Positions 18,501 through 26,361 of a stretch of 64,000 nt of DNA are shown here, piece by piece. This DNA is from Paraburkholderia kirstenboschensis (GTDB taxonomy: Bacteria; Pseudomonadota; Gammaproteobacteria; Burkholderiales; Burkholderiaceae). The position numbers and the translations under genes are program-made. The notes beneath the pieces were generated by a model that saw nothing but the letters and a program-made list of their open reading frames with translations, ran no database searches and was not told the DNA's origin. Where the stretch lies: assembly GCF_904848585.1 (NCBI RefSeq), contig NZ_CAJHCR010000019.1:62001-126000 (forward strand), written 5' to 3'. The stretch's first letter is position 1, and the number at the start of each line of letters is the position of its first letter.

Positions 18501-19117
18501 GCTTGCTGAGCCGACGTGGCGGAGCGCGCCGCCCCGCTGTTCGGACCGGTCGCGGAACCCGGCAGCGAAGGCAGAATCACGGCGTAGTCTTCATCGACGC
18601 CGATCAGCGTCGCCCTCTGTTCGAGTTCGAACGCCTGCTGCGTGACGAGGGTGGATTGCGCCGATTCGTAAAGCCGCCCCAGTTTGTCGCCGAGTTGCGT
18701 GCCCCACGCGGCGCGAGCGGACTGCCCAATGACGATGTCGAACTCCGCGTCGACTCTATCCACCTTGCCGCGCGCCGCGCCCGTCTGCGCGATCGACTGC
18801 TCCACCGCCTCGGGCGCGCGTCGCACGTCAGTGGCGCCGTAGTAATAGTCGAGGGTAAATTCGGCGCGCCGCAGGAATGACTCTTCTCGATGCAGCAGCA
18901 GCGACAGGTCGGTTGCATTCTGCGACGTGAACGTGCGGCGATATTCCAGCTGCTTGAACGCCGCCACGACCGCGATTACCAGCGCAAAAACAGCCACCAT
19001 CAGCATCAATGAGCCGATTGTCGCCAGATATACCCGCTGCTGGCGCTTCGCCGTCTTCGCGAGCGACGCGAATGCCTGCCCGAGTGACTCTTGAGTACGA
19101 TCAAGGATTTTCTGCAT
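15593..19117 (-). CDS. Unorthodox hybrid sensor histidine kinase (HisKA-HATPase-REC-HPt)
   Basis: A 1174-residue inner-membrane kinase. TM1 is about residues 29-54 and TM2 about 357-380, enclosing a large periplasmic sensor. A degenerate PAS region (400-530), interrupted by an Ala/Pro-rich stretch at 470-505, precedes HisKA with phospho-acceptor His561 (AAMSHEIRTPLN). HATPase_c follows (NNLLSNAFKFTSSG, then GLGLVICARL). Next is a receiver-like segment lacking a clear phospho-Asp (ALIVSGAYDLD). A proper receiver has its Asp in VVLTDIHMPAMDG, and an HPt-like C-terminus has WAHSASGAF. This is the BvgS/EvgS-type phosphorelay layout. I chose the ATG at 19117; a GTG at 19153 is possible. No adjacent response regulator, so its target is elsewhere. 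Confidence 0.9.
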   Translation of the reverse strand: MQKILDRTQESLGQAFASLAKTAKRQQRVYLATIGSLMLMVAVFALVIAVVAAFKQLEYRRTFTSQNATDLSLLLHREESFLRRAEFTLDYYYGATDVRRAPEAVEQSIAQTGAARGKVDRVDAEFDIVIGQSARAAWGTQLGDKLGRLYESAQSTLVTQQAFELEQRATLIGVDEDYAVILPSLPGSATGPNSGAARSATSAQQAALAGVLRETIERELQSQTGKRVPGKGERLWVGPYRDPLQNTPVISAVSAYYEGDKPVTLISASIPLTVLAARIAPPGSAGATLLMAPDRRILVSSAALDAQTGAMLQHAVATTPPHVFHYDREGAIFYEPLMPGFGSLVGYVPWGGLAAALGWQLAVIGSLALVVMLAIALTARLFGLRLLRNAFAETSHALESDTLNHILVSATPIGLCIVRRSDYSILTANALATELLQIEPGTRRLPPHIAAEFLAQAPEQASAAAFARIAAFVAPAQPPSQPAAPMPANAQAAAAPESGAAPAQFLQFTYAPARYAGDNVLFCAILDVTAQHALEQQLRHAQQASEAMMRARTNFFAAMSHEIRTPLNALLGNLELFARTPGLEVHAQRLAALNVAGDALRRVVNDILDFSKIDAGEMLLVREPFPLLDTFESIALSYAAMAGDRPIRFYSLPSPALDRTVVGDRMRIAQVINNLLSNAFKFTSSGKIMLQADLIDDAQGRPVLNCRVSDSGPGMSQELVTRLFKPFVQGEAGASRGAESTGLGLVICARLCQLMGGTISAESVVGVGSVFNVSIPLAAPPDEKPAPVVEKRGMLLALCQDSQVAALLGRWLEHFGWSAHVVPALAGARAWLQANRPKALIVSGAYDLDVIASLRALQPVPAVWVTRAGPRLPQTRGDGVFEVTEFSGTAVRAAIELAIDGTPVAAASEVPATPARAGSTTASAAVPLLTTLPALQGLTILVAEDNPLIQTLIAEQLATLGCAPSIAGDGKQALGLFERTRFDVVLTDIHMPAMDGYEFLAALRKLDADVPVLAFSAVAENQEAQSWHEQGFSGYVSKPASLGELQASLLAVAPAAQERAAPAAAPASVVPTEAALAADEKARYTAMLKEHLKNDLPRLLAIVDEEDRQALAGWAHSASGAFVIVQEPRFVEECRQLQRLCNDSESWTTEMDERAVSLHEALCDHYGVDEASTH

Positions 19118-19409
19118 CGGATCACGTGCGTGCGGTTCGCGCAGGCAGACCACTGCGATCTTTGGCGAACTGCGTCTGCTGGCCTATATCGGCGCAGTGT
19201 AGTCGCTTTGACGGTGTCGCGCGATGCATCCGGCACCTTTAACGCGACCCGCTGCCAAGGCGTTCCCGAACACTGCATTAACGGCGTCATGGGGCATAAA
19301 CCTGAGTGGATTAGTGGGAAACCCTCAAGGCACCCGGACTTCATGCCGATATTCCTTGCAACAATGTAAGACCGCGCACTGTGCGGGGTGAGCATCAGCA
19401 AGGAAAGTC

Positions 19410-21116
19410 ATGCGCAATAACCAGCCTGTCACCGGGCAAGAGTACGAATTCCCCTCGTCGCAAATGCTTGTTTCCGCGACCGACCTGACCGGCCGCATCG
19501 AATATTGCAACCCGGCTTTCATCGCCGTGTCGGGCTATACACATGAAGAGCTCGTCGGCCAGCCGCACAATCTGATCCGCCACCCGGACATGCCGCGCGA
19601 AGCGTTCGCAGACATGTGGGCAACGATTCGCGATGGACGTCCGTGGACTGCGCTCGTCAAGAACCGCCGCAAGAACGGCGACCACTATTGGGTCCATGCG
19701 AACGTCACGCCGGTGGTCAAAAAAGGCGCCGTGGTGGGCTATCTCAGTGTGCGTGTGAAGCCGGCGCGCGACGCCGCGCGCGCTGCCGAAGCGTTGTACT
19801 CCCGCATGCGCGCGGGCGAGGCGCGTGGGGTGAAGCTGCGTCGCGGCGTGGTCGTGCGCACAGGATTGCCTGGCCGGCTGCAAGCGCTGACGCGTCTGCC
19901 CGTGGCGACACGCGCCGCGGCCGGCTATGCGCTCACGCCGCTCGCACTTGCTGCGGCCGGCCTCGCGGCATGGCAAGGCACGCCGCCCACGCCGTTCTGG
20001 ATCGCGTTCGGCGTGGCCAGTGCCGTCAGTCTCGTTTCATGGCGTCTGCTGGCGCGGCATGTGGCTGCGCCGGTGCGCGACATGCGCGGCTTTGCGACCC
20101 GGCTCGCCGCGGGCGATCTGACCGTCGATCTGGAGGTCGCGCGTCACGACGACCTGGGCGATGTGCTGCAAGCATTGAATCAGTTGAAGGCCAACCTGGC
20201 CGCGATCGTCTATGACGTGCGCGAGCAGATCAACGGCATGCTCGATAACGCACGGGAGATTTCGAGCGGCAACGTGGACCTCGCTCGCCGTACGGAACTG
20301 CAGGCCGCCTCGCTCGAAGAAACCGCCGCCACGATGGAAGAGCTGACCACCACCGTGCAAGCGAACGCCGACGCCAGCGTGCGCGCGCTCGACCTCGCGA
20401 AAGACGCGCAGGCCGCTGCGGCCGAAGGCGGCAAGATCGCAGGCCAGGTCGAGCAGACCATGGCGGGCATCACGGCCGCATCGCGGCGTATCGCCGACAT
20501 TAACGGTGTGATCGACGGCATCGCTTTTCAGACCAACATTCTGGCGCTGAACGCCGCCGTCGAAGCGGCGCGCGCGGGCGAAGCAGGCCGCTCCTTCGCG
20601 GTGGTCGCGAGCGAGGTGCGAATGCTCGCGCAACGTTGCGCAGCGTCGTCGAAGGAAATCAAGTCCGTGGTCGAGGCAAGCGCGGCGGAAGTCGCGGCGG
20701 GCACCGACCTGGTTGCGCGCACCACGTCTCAAATGCGCGCAATCGACGAAGCGGTCGAGCGGGTGTCGTCGATCATCGTGGAAGTGGCGAACGCGAGCAG
20801 CGAACAGGCCGAGGGCATTCGCCAGGTCAACCAGGCCGTTTCGCATCTCGATGGCGCGACCCAGCAGAACGCCGCGCTCGTCGAGCAGGCGGCGGCCACG
20901 GCACAGCGTCTCGCCGCGCAGGCCGATGTGCTGAGCGAGGCAGTGCGTCTCTTCACCGTTGCGGATACGGCGCCTGCATCGCGCGTTGTTGCTGGCACGC
21001 GTCAACGCGTGCCAGCCAATGCCGCGCACGAGCCAGCATCTACAGTGACGCTTCAGCATGCGCAGCGCGATGCTCACGATGCGGAGCATGACGAGGCGGC
21101 GTTGGTTGCCCATTGA
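19410..21116 (+). CDS. PAS-domain methyl-accepting chemotaxis protein (Aer-like)
   Basis: A 568-residue chemoreceptor. The N-terminal PAS domain (about 20-125) has the Aer-type start SATDLTGRIEYCNPAF and the LIRHPDMPREAFADMW block that in Aer contributes to FAD binding. Hydrophobic membrane segments lie at about 170-210, then HAMP (205-260) and the signalling domain with the conserved hairpin tip FQTNILALNAAVEAARAGE. It probably senses redox/oxygen and reports to CheA/CheW. AAGGAAAGTC precedes the ATG. Divergent from the hybrid kinase. No C-terminal CheR-binding pentapeptide is visible. Confidence 0.92.
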   Translation: MRNNQPVTGQEYEFPSSQMLVSATDLTGRIEYCNPAFIAVSGYTHEELVGQPHNLIRHPDMPREAFADMWATIRDGRPWTALVKNRRKNGDHYWVHANVTPVVKKGAVVGYLSVRVKPARDAARAAEALYSRMRAGEARGVKLRRGVVVRTGLPGRLQALTRLPVATRAAAGYALTPLALAAAGLAAWQGTPPTPFWIAFGVASAVSLVSWRLLARHVAAPVRDMRGFATRLAAGDLTVDLEVARHDDLGDVLQALNQLKANLAAIVYDVREQINGMLDNAREISSGNVDLARRTELQAASLEETAATMEELTTTVQANADASVRALDLAKDAQAAAAEGGKIAGQVEQTMAGITAASRRIADINGVIDGIAFQTNILALNAAVEAARAGEAGRSFAVVASEVRMLAQRCAASSKEIKSVVEASAAEVAAGTDLVARTTSQMRAIDEAVERVSSIIVEVANASSEQAEGIRQVNQAVSHLDGATQQNAALVEQAAATAQRLAAQADVLSEAVRLFTVADTAPASRVVAGTRQRVPANAAHEPASTVTLQHAQRDAHDAEHDEAALVAH

Positions 21117-21132
21117 TGCCGGATCGAACCCG

Positions 21133-21197
21133 CATTGATCCCGCGTTGATCCCGCGTTGATCCCGCGTTGATCCCGCGTTGATCCCGCATTGATCCG
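21133..21197 (+). repeat. 11-bp tandem repeat after the Aer-like gene
   Basis: Six tandem copies of an 11-bp unit: CATTGATCCCG, then four identical CGTTGATCCCG (21144-21187), then CATTGATCCG with one base lost. The array begins 17 bp past the stop codon of the chemoreceptor gene, whose own stop context (CATTGATGCC) resembles the unit. Confidence 0.9.
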
Positions 21198-21309
21198 ATA
21201 GATCGGCATTACTCCTACCTCGACAGCGAGATATTGACGCCTCACCATGCAAGCGTCGCTGCCCAATGGATGTATGGACAGACTGACCCGAGTAACAACG
21301 GCGTTCAGC

Positions 21310-21341
21310 GGCCCGTCTCAAACAGACGGGCCGTTTTTTTT
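21310..21341 (+). terminator. Strong rho-independent terminator
   Basis: A 9-bp perfect stem GGCCCGTCT / AGACGGGCC with a CAAAC loop, followed by G and eight T residues. It probably ends the Aer-like transcript after the tandem repeat, and insulates the DinB-like gene. Confidence 0.9.
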
Positions 21342-21429
21342 CGCGCGATCTATGCTGTTGGAGCGCGGCGCATCGATGCGCGCCTTCTTGCTCGCAGATT
21401 TATGCCGCTTGGTTTCGACGGAGGCACAG

Positions 21430-22032
21430 ATGATCGATTCCAACTCGCGAGGCGCCGCTTCGCACGATCCGTTGTCTTTGCATTTAACTGCCATGGCGCG
21501 CAACAACGCATGGTCGAACCTGCGCCTCTACCGCGCGTGCCTGAGCTTGACCGACGAAGCATTCGCCGCGCGCAGGGTGAGCTTCTTTCCTTCGTTGCAA
21601 CTCACGTTGAATCACATCTTGCTGGTTGACCGGTACTACTACGACGCGCTGATCGGCGGCGGCCAGGGCCTCACGATTTTCGACGACGAACTGCCCTATC
21701 CACGCGCGACGCAACTATGGGATGCCCAGGCGCAAAGCGATCGCGACCTGCTGGCCTTTTGCGAGTCGCTGACGGGCACCGATTTGCACCGCGAGGTGGA
21801 GATCGACCGCGGTGCGTCAGTTGGCATTCAACGGGAGAGCATCGGCCGCGTGCTGCCTCATCTCTTCGTGCATCAGATCCATCATCGCGGACAAGTTCAT
21901 GCGATGTTGAGCGGCACCGCCGCGGCGCCGCCACAACTCGACGAGTTTTTTCTCGACGGCGACGCGCCGCTGCGCGCCTCGGAGATGCTGGAACTGGAGC
22001 GCATGCGCGAAACCCGCAACGGGCCGTTGTAG
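21430..22032 (+). CDS. DinB-family protein
   Basis: A 200-residue four-helix protein of the DinB/YfiT metal-binding superfamily. The conserved histidines are visible in LNHILLVDRYYYDAL and HLFVHQIHHRGQVHAML. Many relatives are thiol-dependent transferases or stress-induced proteins of unknown activity. The ATG at 21430 is preceded by GGAGGCACAG, so it is preferred over upstream in-frame codons that run through the terminator. Monocistronic. Confidence 0.88.
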   Translation: MIDSNSRGAASHDPLSLHLTAMARNNAWSNLRLYRACLSLTDEAFAARRVSFFPSLQLTLNHILLVDRYYYDALIGGGQGLTIFDDELPYPRATQLWDAQAQSDRDLLAFCESLTGTDLHREVEIDRGASVGIQRESIGRVLPHLFVHQIHHRGQVHAMLSGTAAAPPQLDEFFLDGDAPLRASEMLELERMRETRNGPL

Positions 22033-22421
22033 CGGGGCCACCGGCAGGGCATTGCATGCGGCATGGCGAGCGCATCGTATCGAGCATTGCTTCGGGCGTT
22101 TTTGCCGATGGTCTGTGCGTCCACTCTCGCGTTGCCTAACCATGCCGCGCGTCACCAGCATGACAGTCTCGAAGAAGAACTGCACCGCCACGGGGCACGA
22201 AAAATGCAACCGTCATCGGGACGAGTCGCGTTAAACTCATTGTCATAGCTGAACGCCACTGATGTACCCGGCTCGCGGCCCGCGGGCTCAGGCGCACCGC
22301 GGCGTTCTGGCAAGCAGGCGCGCGCATTGGTCAATAACCCAAGCGTGAACATTGCGCGACAGACGGCGCGTCATGCTGCCCGTACAATGGTTCGATCAAC
22401 AACGGATTAAGGACAACTTCG
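22033..22421. other. Non-coding gap
   Basis: 389 bp between the DinB-like gene and the next small gene. A 61-codon plus-strand frame at 22063 has a hydrophobic start but no ribosome site and no recognised family. A possible -10 element TACAAT lies at 22383-22388, 34 bp before the next ATG. Nothing else seen. Confidence 0.45.
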
Positions 22422-22673
22422 ATGCGCACTACCGGGTCCTCCGGGTCTATGGCCCTGCTCACCGAATACGACGACGCAACCGGGCGCGAACTGCGTTCGC
22501 TGCGCCTCGAGTCGACAGAAGACGGCAAAGGCATCCTTCTGGTCGAGGTCGATGAGCGCAAGCCCGGCATACATCGGGAAGTACGCTATGAAATCACGCC
22601 GGCCGAGCTGATTGCGGCCATTCGCGCGCACGGCGCCGAGTTGCCGGGCGAGCAGCACAATCATCGTCAATAA
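22422..22673 (+). CDS. Small conserved hypothetical protein
   Basis: An 83-residue acidic protein without signal peptide or membrane segment (ALLTEYDDATGRELRSLRLE, then REVRYEITPAELIAAIRAHG). Its alternating charged pattern suggests a small alpha/beta fold. No family recognised. An internal ATG at 22449 is an alternative start. Coding character (third-position GC) supports translation. Confidence 0.6.
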   Translation: MRTTGSSGSMALLTEYDDATGRELRSLRLESTEDGKGILLVEVDERKPGIHREVRYEITPAELIAAIRAHGAELPGEQHNHRQ

Positions 22674-23009
22674 CGCAATCGCGCGGCGCAGCGCATTGGC
22701 GTGATCGCCGCGTGAGCAGCAGAGTGCGCAGCACTGCAGGTGCCGCGCACCGTTACCGGAATCTTCGCGCGCCACCTCGTTTCAGGCTGCGCGAGCTTCA
22801 ATCGTCTTTCATTTTGTGCGGGTCGCGCTGAGTTCATATTTGCAGCGCGCACGGCTCGCGGACCAAGGGTGCGGCGGTAACGCTTCCAACCCCCGAATAA
22901 CCGGGGTATTTCAAGGGCTTTGCACGCCTTGAAAATGGTCCATAATCGCTCCATTCTCCTTTGCTTCCCTACTGCGCGCCGTGCCTGAAAAGGCCGCGGA
23001 TGTAAGTCG
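22674..23009. other. Gap upstream of the DedA-rhodanese gene with two inverted repeats
   Basis: Within this 336-bp gap two adjacent hairpins occur: CCCCG-N6-CGGGG (22891-22906) and TTTCAAGG-N10-CCTTGAAA (22909-22934). A T-rich CATAAT follows. They are probably the regulatory region of the downstream operon. No gene recognised. Confidence 0.45.
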
Positions 23010-24002
23010 ATGCTACATGATCTCGTCGAGCAATACGGACCGGCGCTCATTTTTGCCAACGTGCTGGCGGCCTCTATCGGCCTGCCGGTACCGGCCATGC
23101 CGTCGCTCGTGTTGTTCGGCGCAATGGCCGCCATGCATCCCGGCTCGGTCGGCACGCAACTGCTGCCGGTACTCGTGCTGTCCATATTCGCGACGCTGAT
23201 CGGCGACAGCGCGTGGTATCTGGCGGGCCGTTTGTACGGCGGCAACACACTGAAAACCATCTGCCGTCTGTCGCTGTCGCGTGACACGTGCGTTAAGAAA
23301 ACCGAGCGGTTCTTCGGGCGTTGGGGCGTGCGCGTGCTGGCCGTCGCCAAGTTCGTTCCCGGCCTGTCGATCGTGTCTATTCCGATGGCGGGCGCAATGG
23401 GCACGCGTTATCGCACGTTTCTCACCTACGACAGCATCGGTGCCGCACTGTGGTCGGGCACGGGGCTTATCGTCGGCGCGTTGTTCGCGCGTCAGATCGA
23501 CATGGTGTTCGCCGCCGCGGGGCGCCTCGGCCGCACGGCGGGTGCCGTTGCCGTCGGGCTGCTGCTGTTGTATGCGGCGTATCGCTGGATTCGCCGTCGT
23601 CAGTTGATCAACAAGCTCGCGTCCGCTCGCATAGAAGTCGAGGAGCTCGCCACGCTGGTCGCAGCGGGCCAGACGCCGGTGCTGTTCGACATCCGTTCGC
23701 ACGAGAAGCGCAAGCTCGATCCGTTTGTGATTCCGGGCTCGCAATTCGCCGACGAGCGGCAACTCGATCAGATCGTCGCCACGTATCCGCGCGACCAGAA
23801 GCTGGTGATTTACTGTTCGTGTCCCAATGAAATTTCGGCCGCATGGATGGCCAAGCAGTTGAACGAAGCAGGCTTTAACGACGTGCTGCCGTTGCGCGGC
23901 GGCATGGAAGCCTGGCGCGACTCCGGCAGGCCCGTCGAGGCTTTGCCCGGCATGCCGCCGCCTGAGGCCTCGGTCGAGCACATCGCGCCGAAAGCGGTTT
24001 AA
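23010..24002 (+). CDS. DedA-family membrane protein fused to a rhodanese domain
   Basis: A 330-residue fusion. Residues 1-200 form a DedA/VTT membrane domain (SIGLPVPAMPSLVLFGAMAA, FVPGLSIVSIPMAGAMG; several hydrophobic helices) of the type linked to lipid scrambling and proton-motive-force homeostasis. Residues 215-315 form a cytoplasmic rhodanese domain with active-site Cys271 in a CPNEIS loop and the GGMEAW ending. Such DedA-rhodanese fusions occur in proteobacteria. The ribosome site is weak. It is followed after 87 bp by a cNMP-domain thioredoxin-reductase-like gene, a likely redox partner. Confidence 0.9.
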   Translation: MLHDLVEQYGPALIFANVLAASIGLPVPAMPSLVLFGAMAAMHPGSVGTQLLPVLVLSIFATLIGDSAWYLAGRLYGGNTLKTICRLSLSRDTCVKKTERFFGRWGVRVLAVAKFVPGLSIVSIPMAGAMGTRYRTFLTYDSIGAALWSGTGLIVGALFARQIDMVFAAAGRLGRTAGAVAVGLLLLYAAYRWIRRRQLINKLASARIEVEELATLVAAGQTPVLFDIRSHEKRKLDPFVIPGSQFADERQLDQIVATYPRDQKLVIYCSCPNEISAAWMAKQLNEAGFNDVLPLRGGMEAWRDSGRPVEALPGMPPPEASVEHIAPKAV

Positions 24003-24089
24003 CGCCGCGGCGCATCCGCTTGCGCGCTTTCGCGCGCGCGCCGTTGCGCCTTCGTTCAGTCAATCAATGAACACCGAAGGAGCGGCTCA

Positions 24090-25805
24090 ATGCTTTCCGT
24101 TTCAGAACCCGAAGTACAATCCGAAGCGGTAGTCGCCGACGCGCCGTTTTCGAATCTGTCCACGCGCATGCATCAGATGTTCCCCGCGCTCACCGCGGCG
24201 GAGATTGATCGCGTGCGCCGGTTCGGCGAACCGAGCCACTGGGAAGCGGGCGAACTGCTGTTCGAGACCGGCCACACCGGTCCTGGCATGTTCGTGCTGC
24301 TCGAAGGGCGCGTGAAGATTTATCAACGCGACGGCATTGGCCGTGAAGTCGTGATCGGCGAACACGGGCCGGGGCACTTCCTCGCCGAAGTCGGTCAATT
24401 GTCGGGACGCCACGCGCTCGTCAACGGCATGGCGCTTAGCCCGGTGCGAGCGTTGCTGATTCCGCCGGAAAAACTGCGCGCACTGCTCGTGGCAGAAGCC
24501 GAACTGGGCGAGCGCATCATGCGCGCGCTGATTCTGCGGCGCGTGTCGCTGATCGAAAAAGGCGCGGGCGGGCCGATCCTGATCGGCAGCAGCACCGACG
24601 CGCGCCTCGTGATGTTGCAAGGCTTTCTGTCGCGCAACGGTCATCCGCATTCCACGATCGACGAATGCGACGAGGACGCGTTGCGTCTCGTCGAGCAATT
24701 CGGCGCGCAGCAGGAAGACATGCCGCTCGTCATCTGTCCGGACGGCTCGGTGCTGCGTCATCCGAGCATGCCGGAACTGGCGACCTCGCTCGGCTTGCTG
24801 CCCGATCTGGACGCCTCGCTGGTCTATGACGTCGCGATCGTGGGCGCGGGACCGGCCGGGCTCGCCACCGCCGTGTATGCGGCGTCCGAAGGACTCTCGG
24901 TGATCGTGCTCGATAGCCGCGCGCCGGGCGGCCAGGCCGGTGCGAGCTCCCGAATCGAAAACTACCTCGGTTTTCCGACCGGCATTTCGGGTCAGGCGTT
25001 GGCCGGACGCGCGTTCGTGCAGGCGCAGAAATTCGGCGCGCACGTGGCGATTCCGGTCCACGTAAAGGCGCTGCATTGCGGCGAGGCGCCGTACCGGCTC
25101 GAACTGAAGTGCGGCGGTCATATCAGCGCGCGCACGATCGTGATCGCGAGCGGTGCAGTGTACCGGCGCCCCGCGCTCGAAGGGCTCGACCGTTTCGACG
25201 GACGAGGCGTCTACTACTGGGCGTCGCCCGTCGAGGCGAAGCTGTGCAAACGGCAGGAAGTCGTGCTCGTGGGCGGCGGCAATTCGGCCGGCCAGGCGAT
25301 CGTCTATCTGGCGACGCATGCAGCGAAGGTCCACGTGCTGATCCGGCGTAGCGGCTTCGAAGCCACTATGTCGCGCTATCTGATCGACCGCATCCGCTCG
25401 CTGCCGAACGTCGTCGTGCATCCGAATTCGGAGATCGGCCAGCTCGTCGCGGACGAAAGCGGGCTTGCGTCGGTCGCTCTGAAAAAGCCCTTGCCCGATG
25501 GCACCGACCACATCGACACGCGGCATCTGTTCCTCTTCACCGGGGCGGACCCGAACACCGACTGGCTGCGCACTTGCGGCGTCGAACTCGACGAAAAGGG
25601 CTTCGTGCTGACGGGCACCAGTGCGGACGGCGCGTCGGCATGCGATCTCGCAACGACCGTTAAAGGCGTATACGCGATCGGCGACGCGCGCGCGGGCTCG
25701 ACGAAGCGCGTGGCGGCGGCGGTCGGCGAAGGCGCGGCAGTGGTCGCGCAAATTCACCAGATACTGGCGGTTTCAGCGGACGAAGCGGTCGCATCGGTGG
25801 CTTGA
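24090..25805 (+). CDS. Cyclic-nucleotide-binding-domain / thioredoxin-reductase-like flavoprotein
   Basis: A 571-residue fusion. Residues about 20-145 form a cNMP-binding-like beta-roll (GELLFETGHTGPGMFVLLEGRVKIY in two halves, then GHFLAEVGQLSGRHAL). Residues about 245-560 form a pyridine-nucleotide-disulfide oxidoreductase domain with FAD motif GAGPAGLA, NADPH motif GGGNSAGQA and the late GDARAGSTKRVAAAVGEG. The redox CxxC of true thioredoxin reductases (CATC) is replaced by WASP at 377-380, so it cannot work as a classical disulfide reductase. The open frame ends in TGA at the start of a GGGCTT repeat. Probably co-transcribed with the DedA-rhodanese gene. Confidence 0.9.
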   Translation: MLSVSEPEVQSEAVVADAPFSNLSTRMHQMFPALTAAEIDRVRRFGEPSHWEAGELLFETGHTGPGMFVLLEGRVKIYQRDGIGREVVIGEHGPGHFLAEVGQLSGRHALVNGMALSPVRALLIPPEKLRALLVAEAELGERIMRALILRRVSLIEKGAGGPILIGSSTDARLVMLQGFLSRNGHPHSTIDECDEDALRLVEQFGAQQEDMPLVICPDGSVLRHPSMPELATSLGLLPDLDASLVYDVAIVGAGPAGLATAVYAASEGLSVIVLDSRAPGGQAGASSRIENYLGFPTGISGQALAGRAFVQAQKFGAHVAIPVHVKALHCGEAPYRLELKCGGHISARTIVIASGAVYRRPALEGLDRFDGRGVYYWASPVEAKLCKRQEVVLVGGGNSAGQAIVYLATHAAKVHVLIRRSGFEATMSRYLIDRIRSLPNVVVHPNSEIGQLVADESGLASVALKKPLPDGTDHIDTRHLFLFTGADPNTDWLRTCGVELDEKGFVLTGTSADGASACDLATTVKGVYAIGDARAGSTKRVAAAVGEGAAVVAQIHQILAVSADEAVASVA

Positions 25806-25809
25806 GCTT

Positions 25810-25863
25810 GGGCTTGGGCTTGGGCTTGGGCTTGGGCTTGGGCTTGGGCTTGGGCTTGGGCTT
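25810..25863 (+). repeat. GGGCTT hexanucleotide repeat, nine perfect copies
   Basis: Nine perfect tandem copies of GGGCTT run from 25810 to 25863, preceded by an imperfect copy (GAGCTT) that overlaps the TGA stop (25803-25805) of the flavoprotein gene. On the mRNA-sense strand this gives nine GGG runs spaced by 3 nt, which meets the sequence rule for a three-tetrad G-quadruplex. Confidence 0.95.
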
Positions 25864-25908
25864 CGGCGAGGGCCGCCGCATCGACACGGCGGCCCATAGC
25901 CAAACTGC

Positions 25909-25943
25909 CAACCAAGCTACCAACCAAGCTACCAACCAAGCTG
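25909..25943 (+). repeat. 12-bp tandem repeat
   Basis: About 2.9 copies of CAACCAAGCTAC (25909-25920, 25921-25932, 25933-25942 partial). It lies 45 bp after the GGGCTT array in the same intergenic region. Confidence 0.85.
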
Positions 25944-26085
25944 TCGGGTAATGCTCTGTTACACACGCCTTCAACTCGTTGCACCTGCTTTTCTTTCTGT
26001 CTCGTAAGATCCACGTCAGCCATTCGACAGTGAATGGCCGATCGTTGGAAACAGCAATCGTCTTGCTGGGACACAGGAGAGAAGC

Positions 26086-26361
26086 ATGAACAAACGCGCG
26101 ATCTTCTTCGCCGCCTTCGGACTTGTCGCCGCCTGCGCATCGACTGCCGCTTCTGCTCGCGTCGACGTCGGCGTGTTCGTCAATACGCCGGGCCCCATAT
26201 ACGCCGCGCCACCCGTGATGTACGCCCCGCCTCCGGTCGTCTATGCACCCCAGCCCGTCTACGGCTACGGCTACCGCGACGACTACTACCGGGAGCGCCG
26301 TTGGCATCACGATCATGGCCGTCATCGCGGCTGGGACAAGCATCACGAGCGCGGCTGGTAG
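26086..26361 (+). CDS. Exported PXPV-motif small protein
   Basis: A 91-residue precursor with a signal peptide (MNKRAIFFAAFGLVAACAST, cleavage near ASA-R). The mature part has Pro/Val/Tyr repeats (PPVMYAPPPVVYAPQPVYG), the short PXPV-type motif found in many Burkholderiales periplasmic peptides. A basic His/Arg tail follows (RRWHHDHGRHRGWDKHHERGW) that could bind metal or membrane. CACAGGAGAGAAGC precedes the ATG. Function unknown. Confidence 0.8.
   Translation: MNKRAIFFAAFGLVAACASTAASARVDVGVFVNTPGPIYAAPPVMYAPPPVVYAPQPVYGYGYRDDYYRERRWHHDHGRHRGWDKHHERGW

Noticed and set aside
22063..22248. 61-codon plus-strand frame with hydrophobic start
   Set aside because: No ribosome site or homology recognised.
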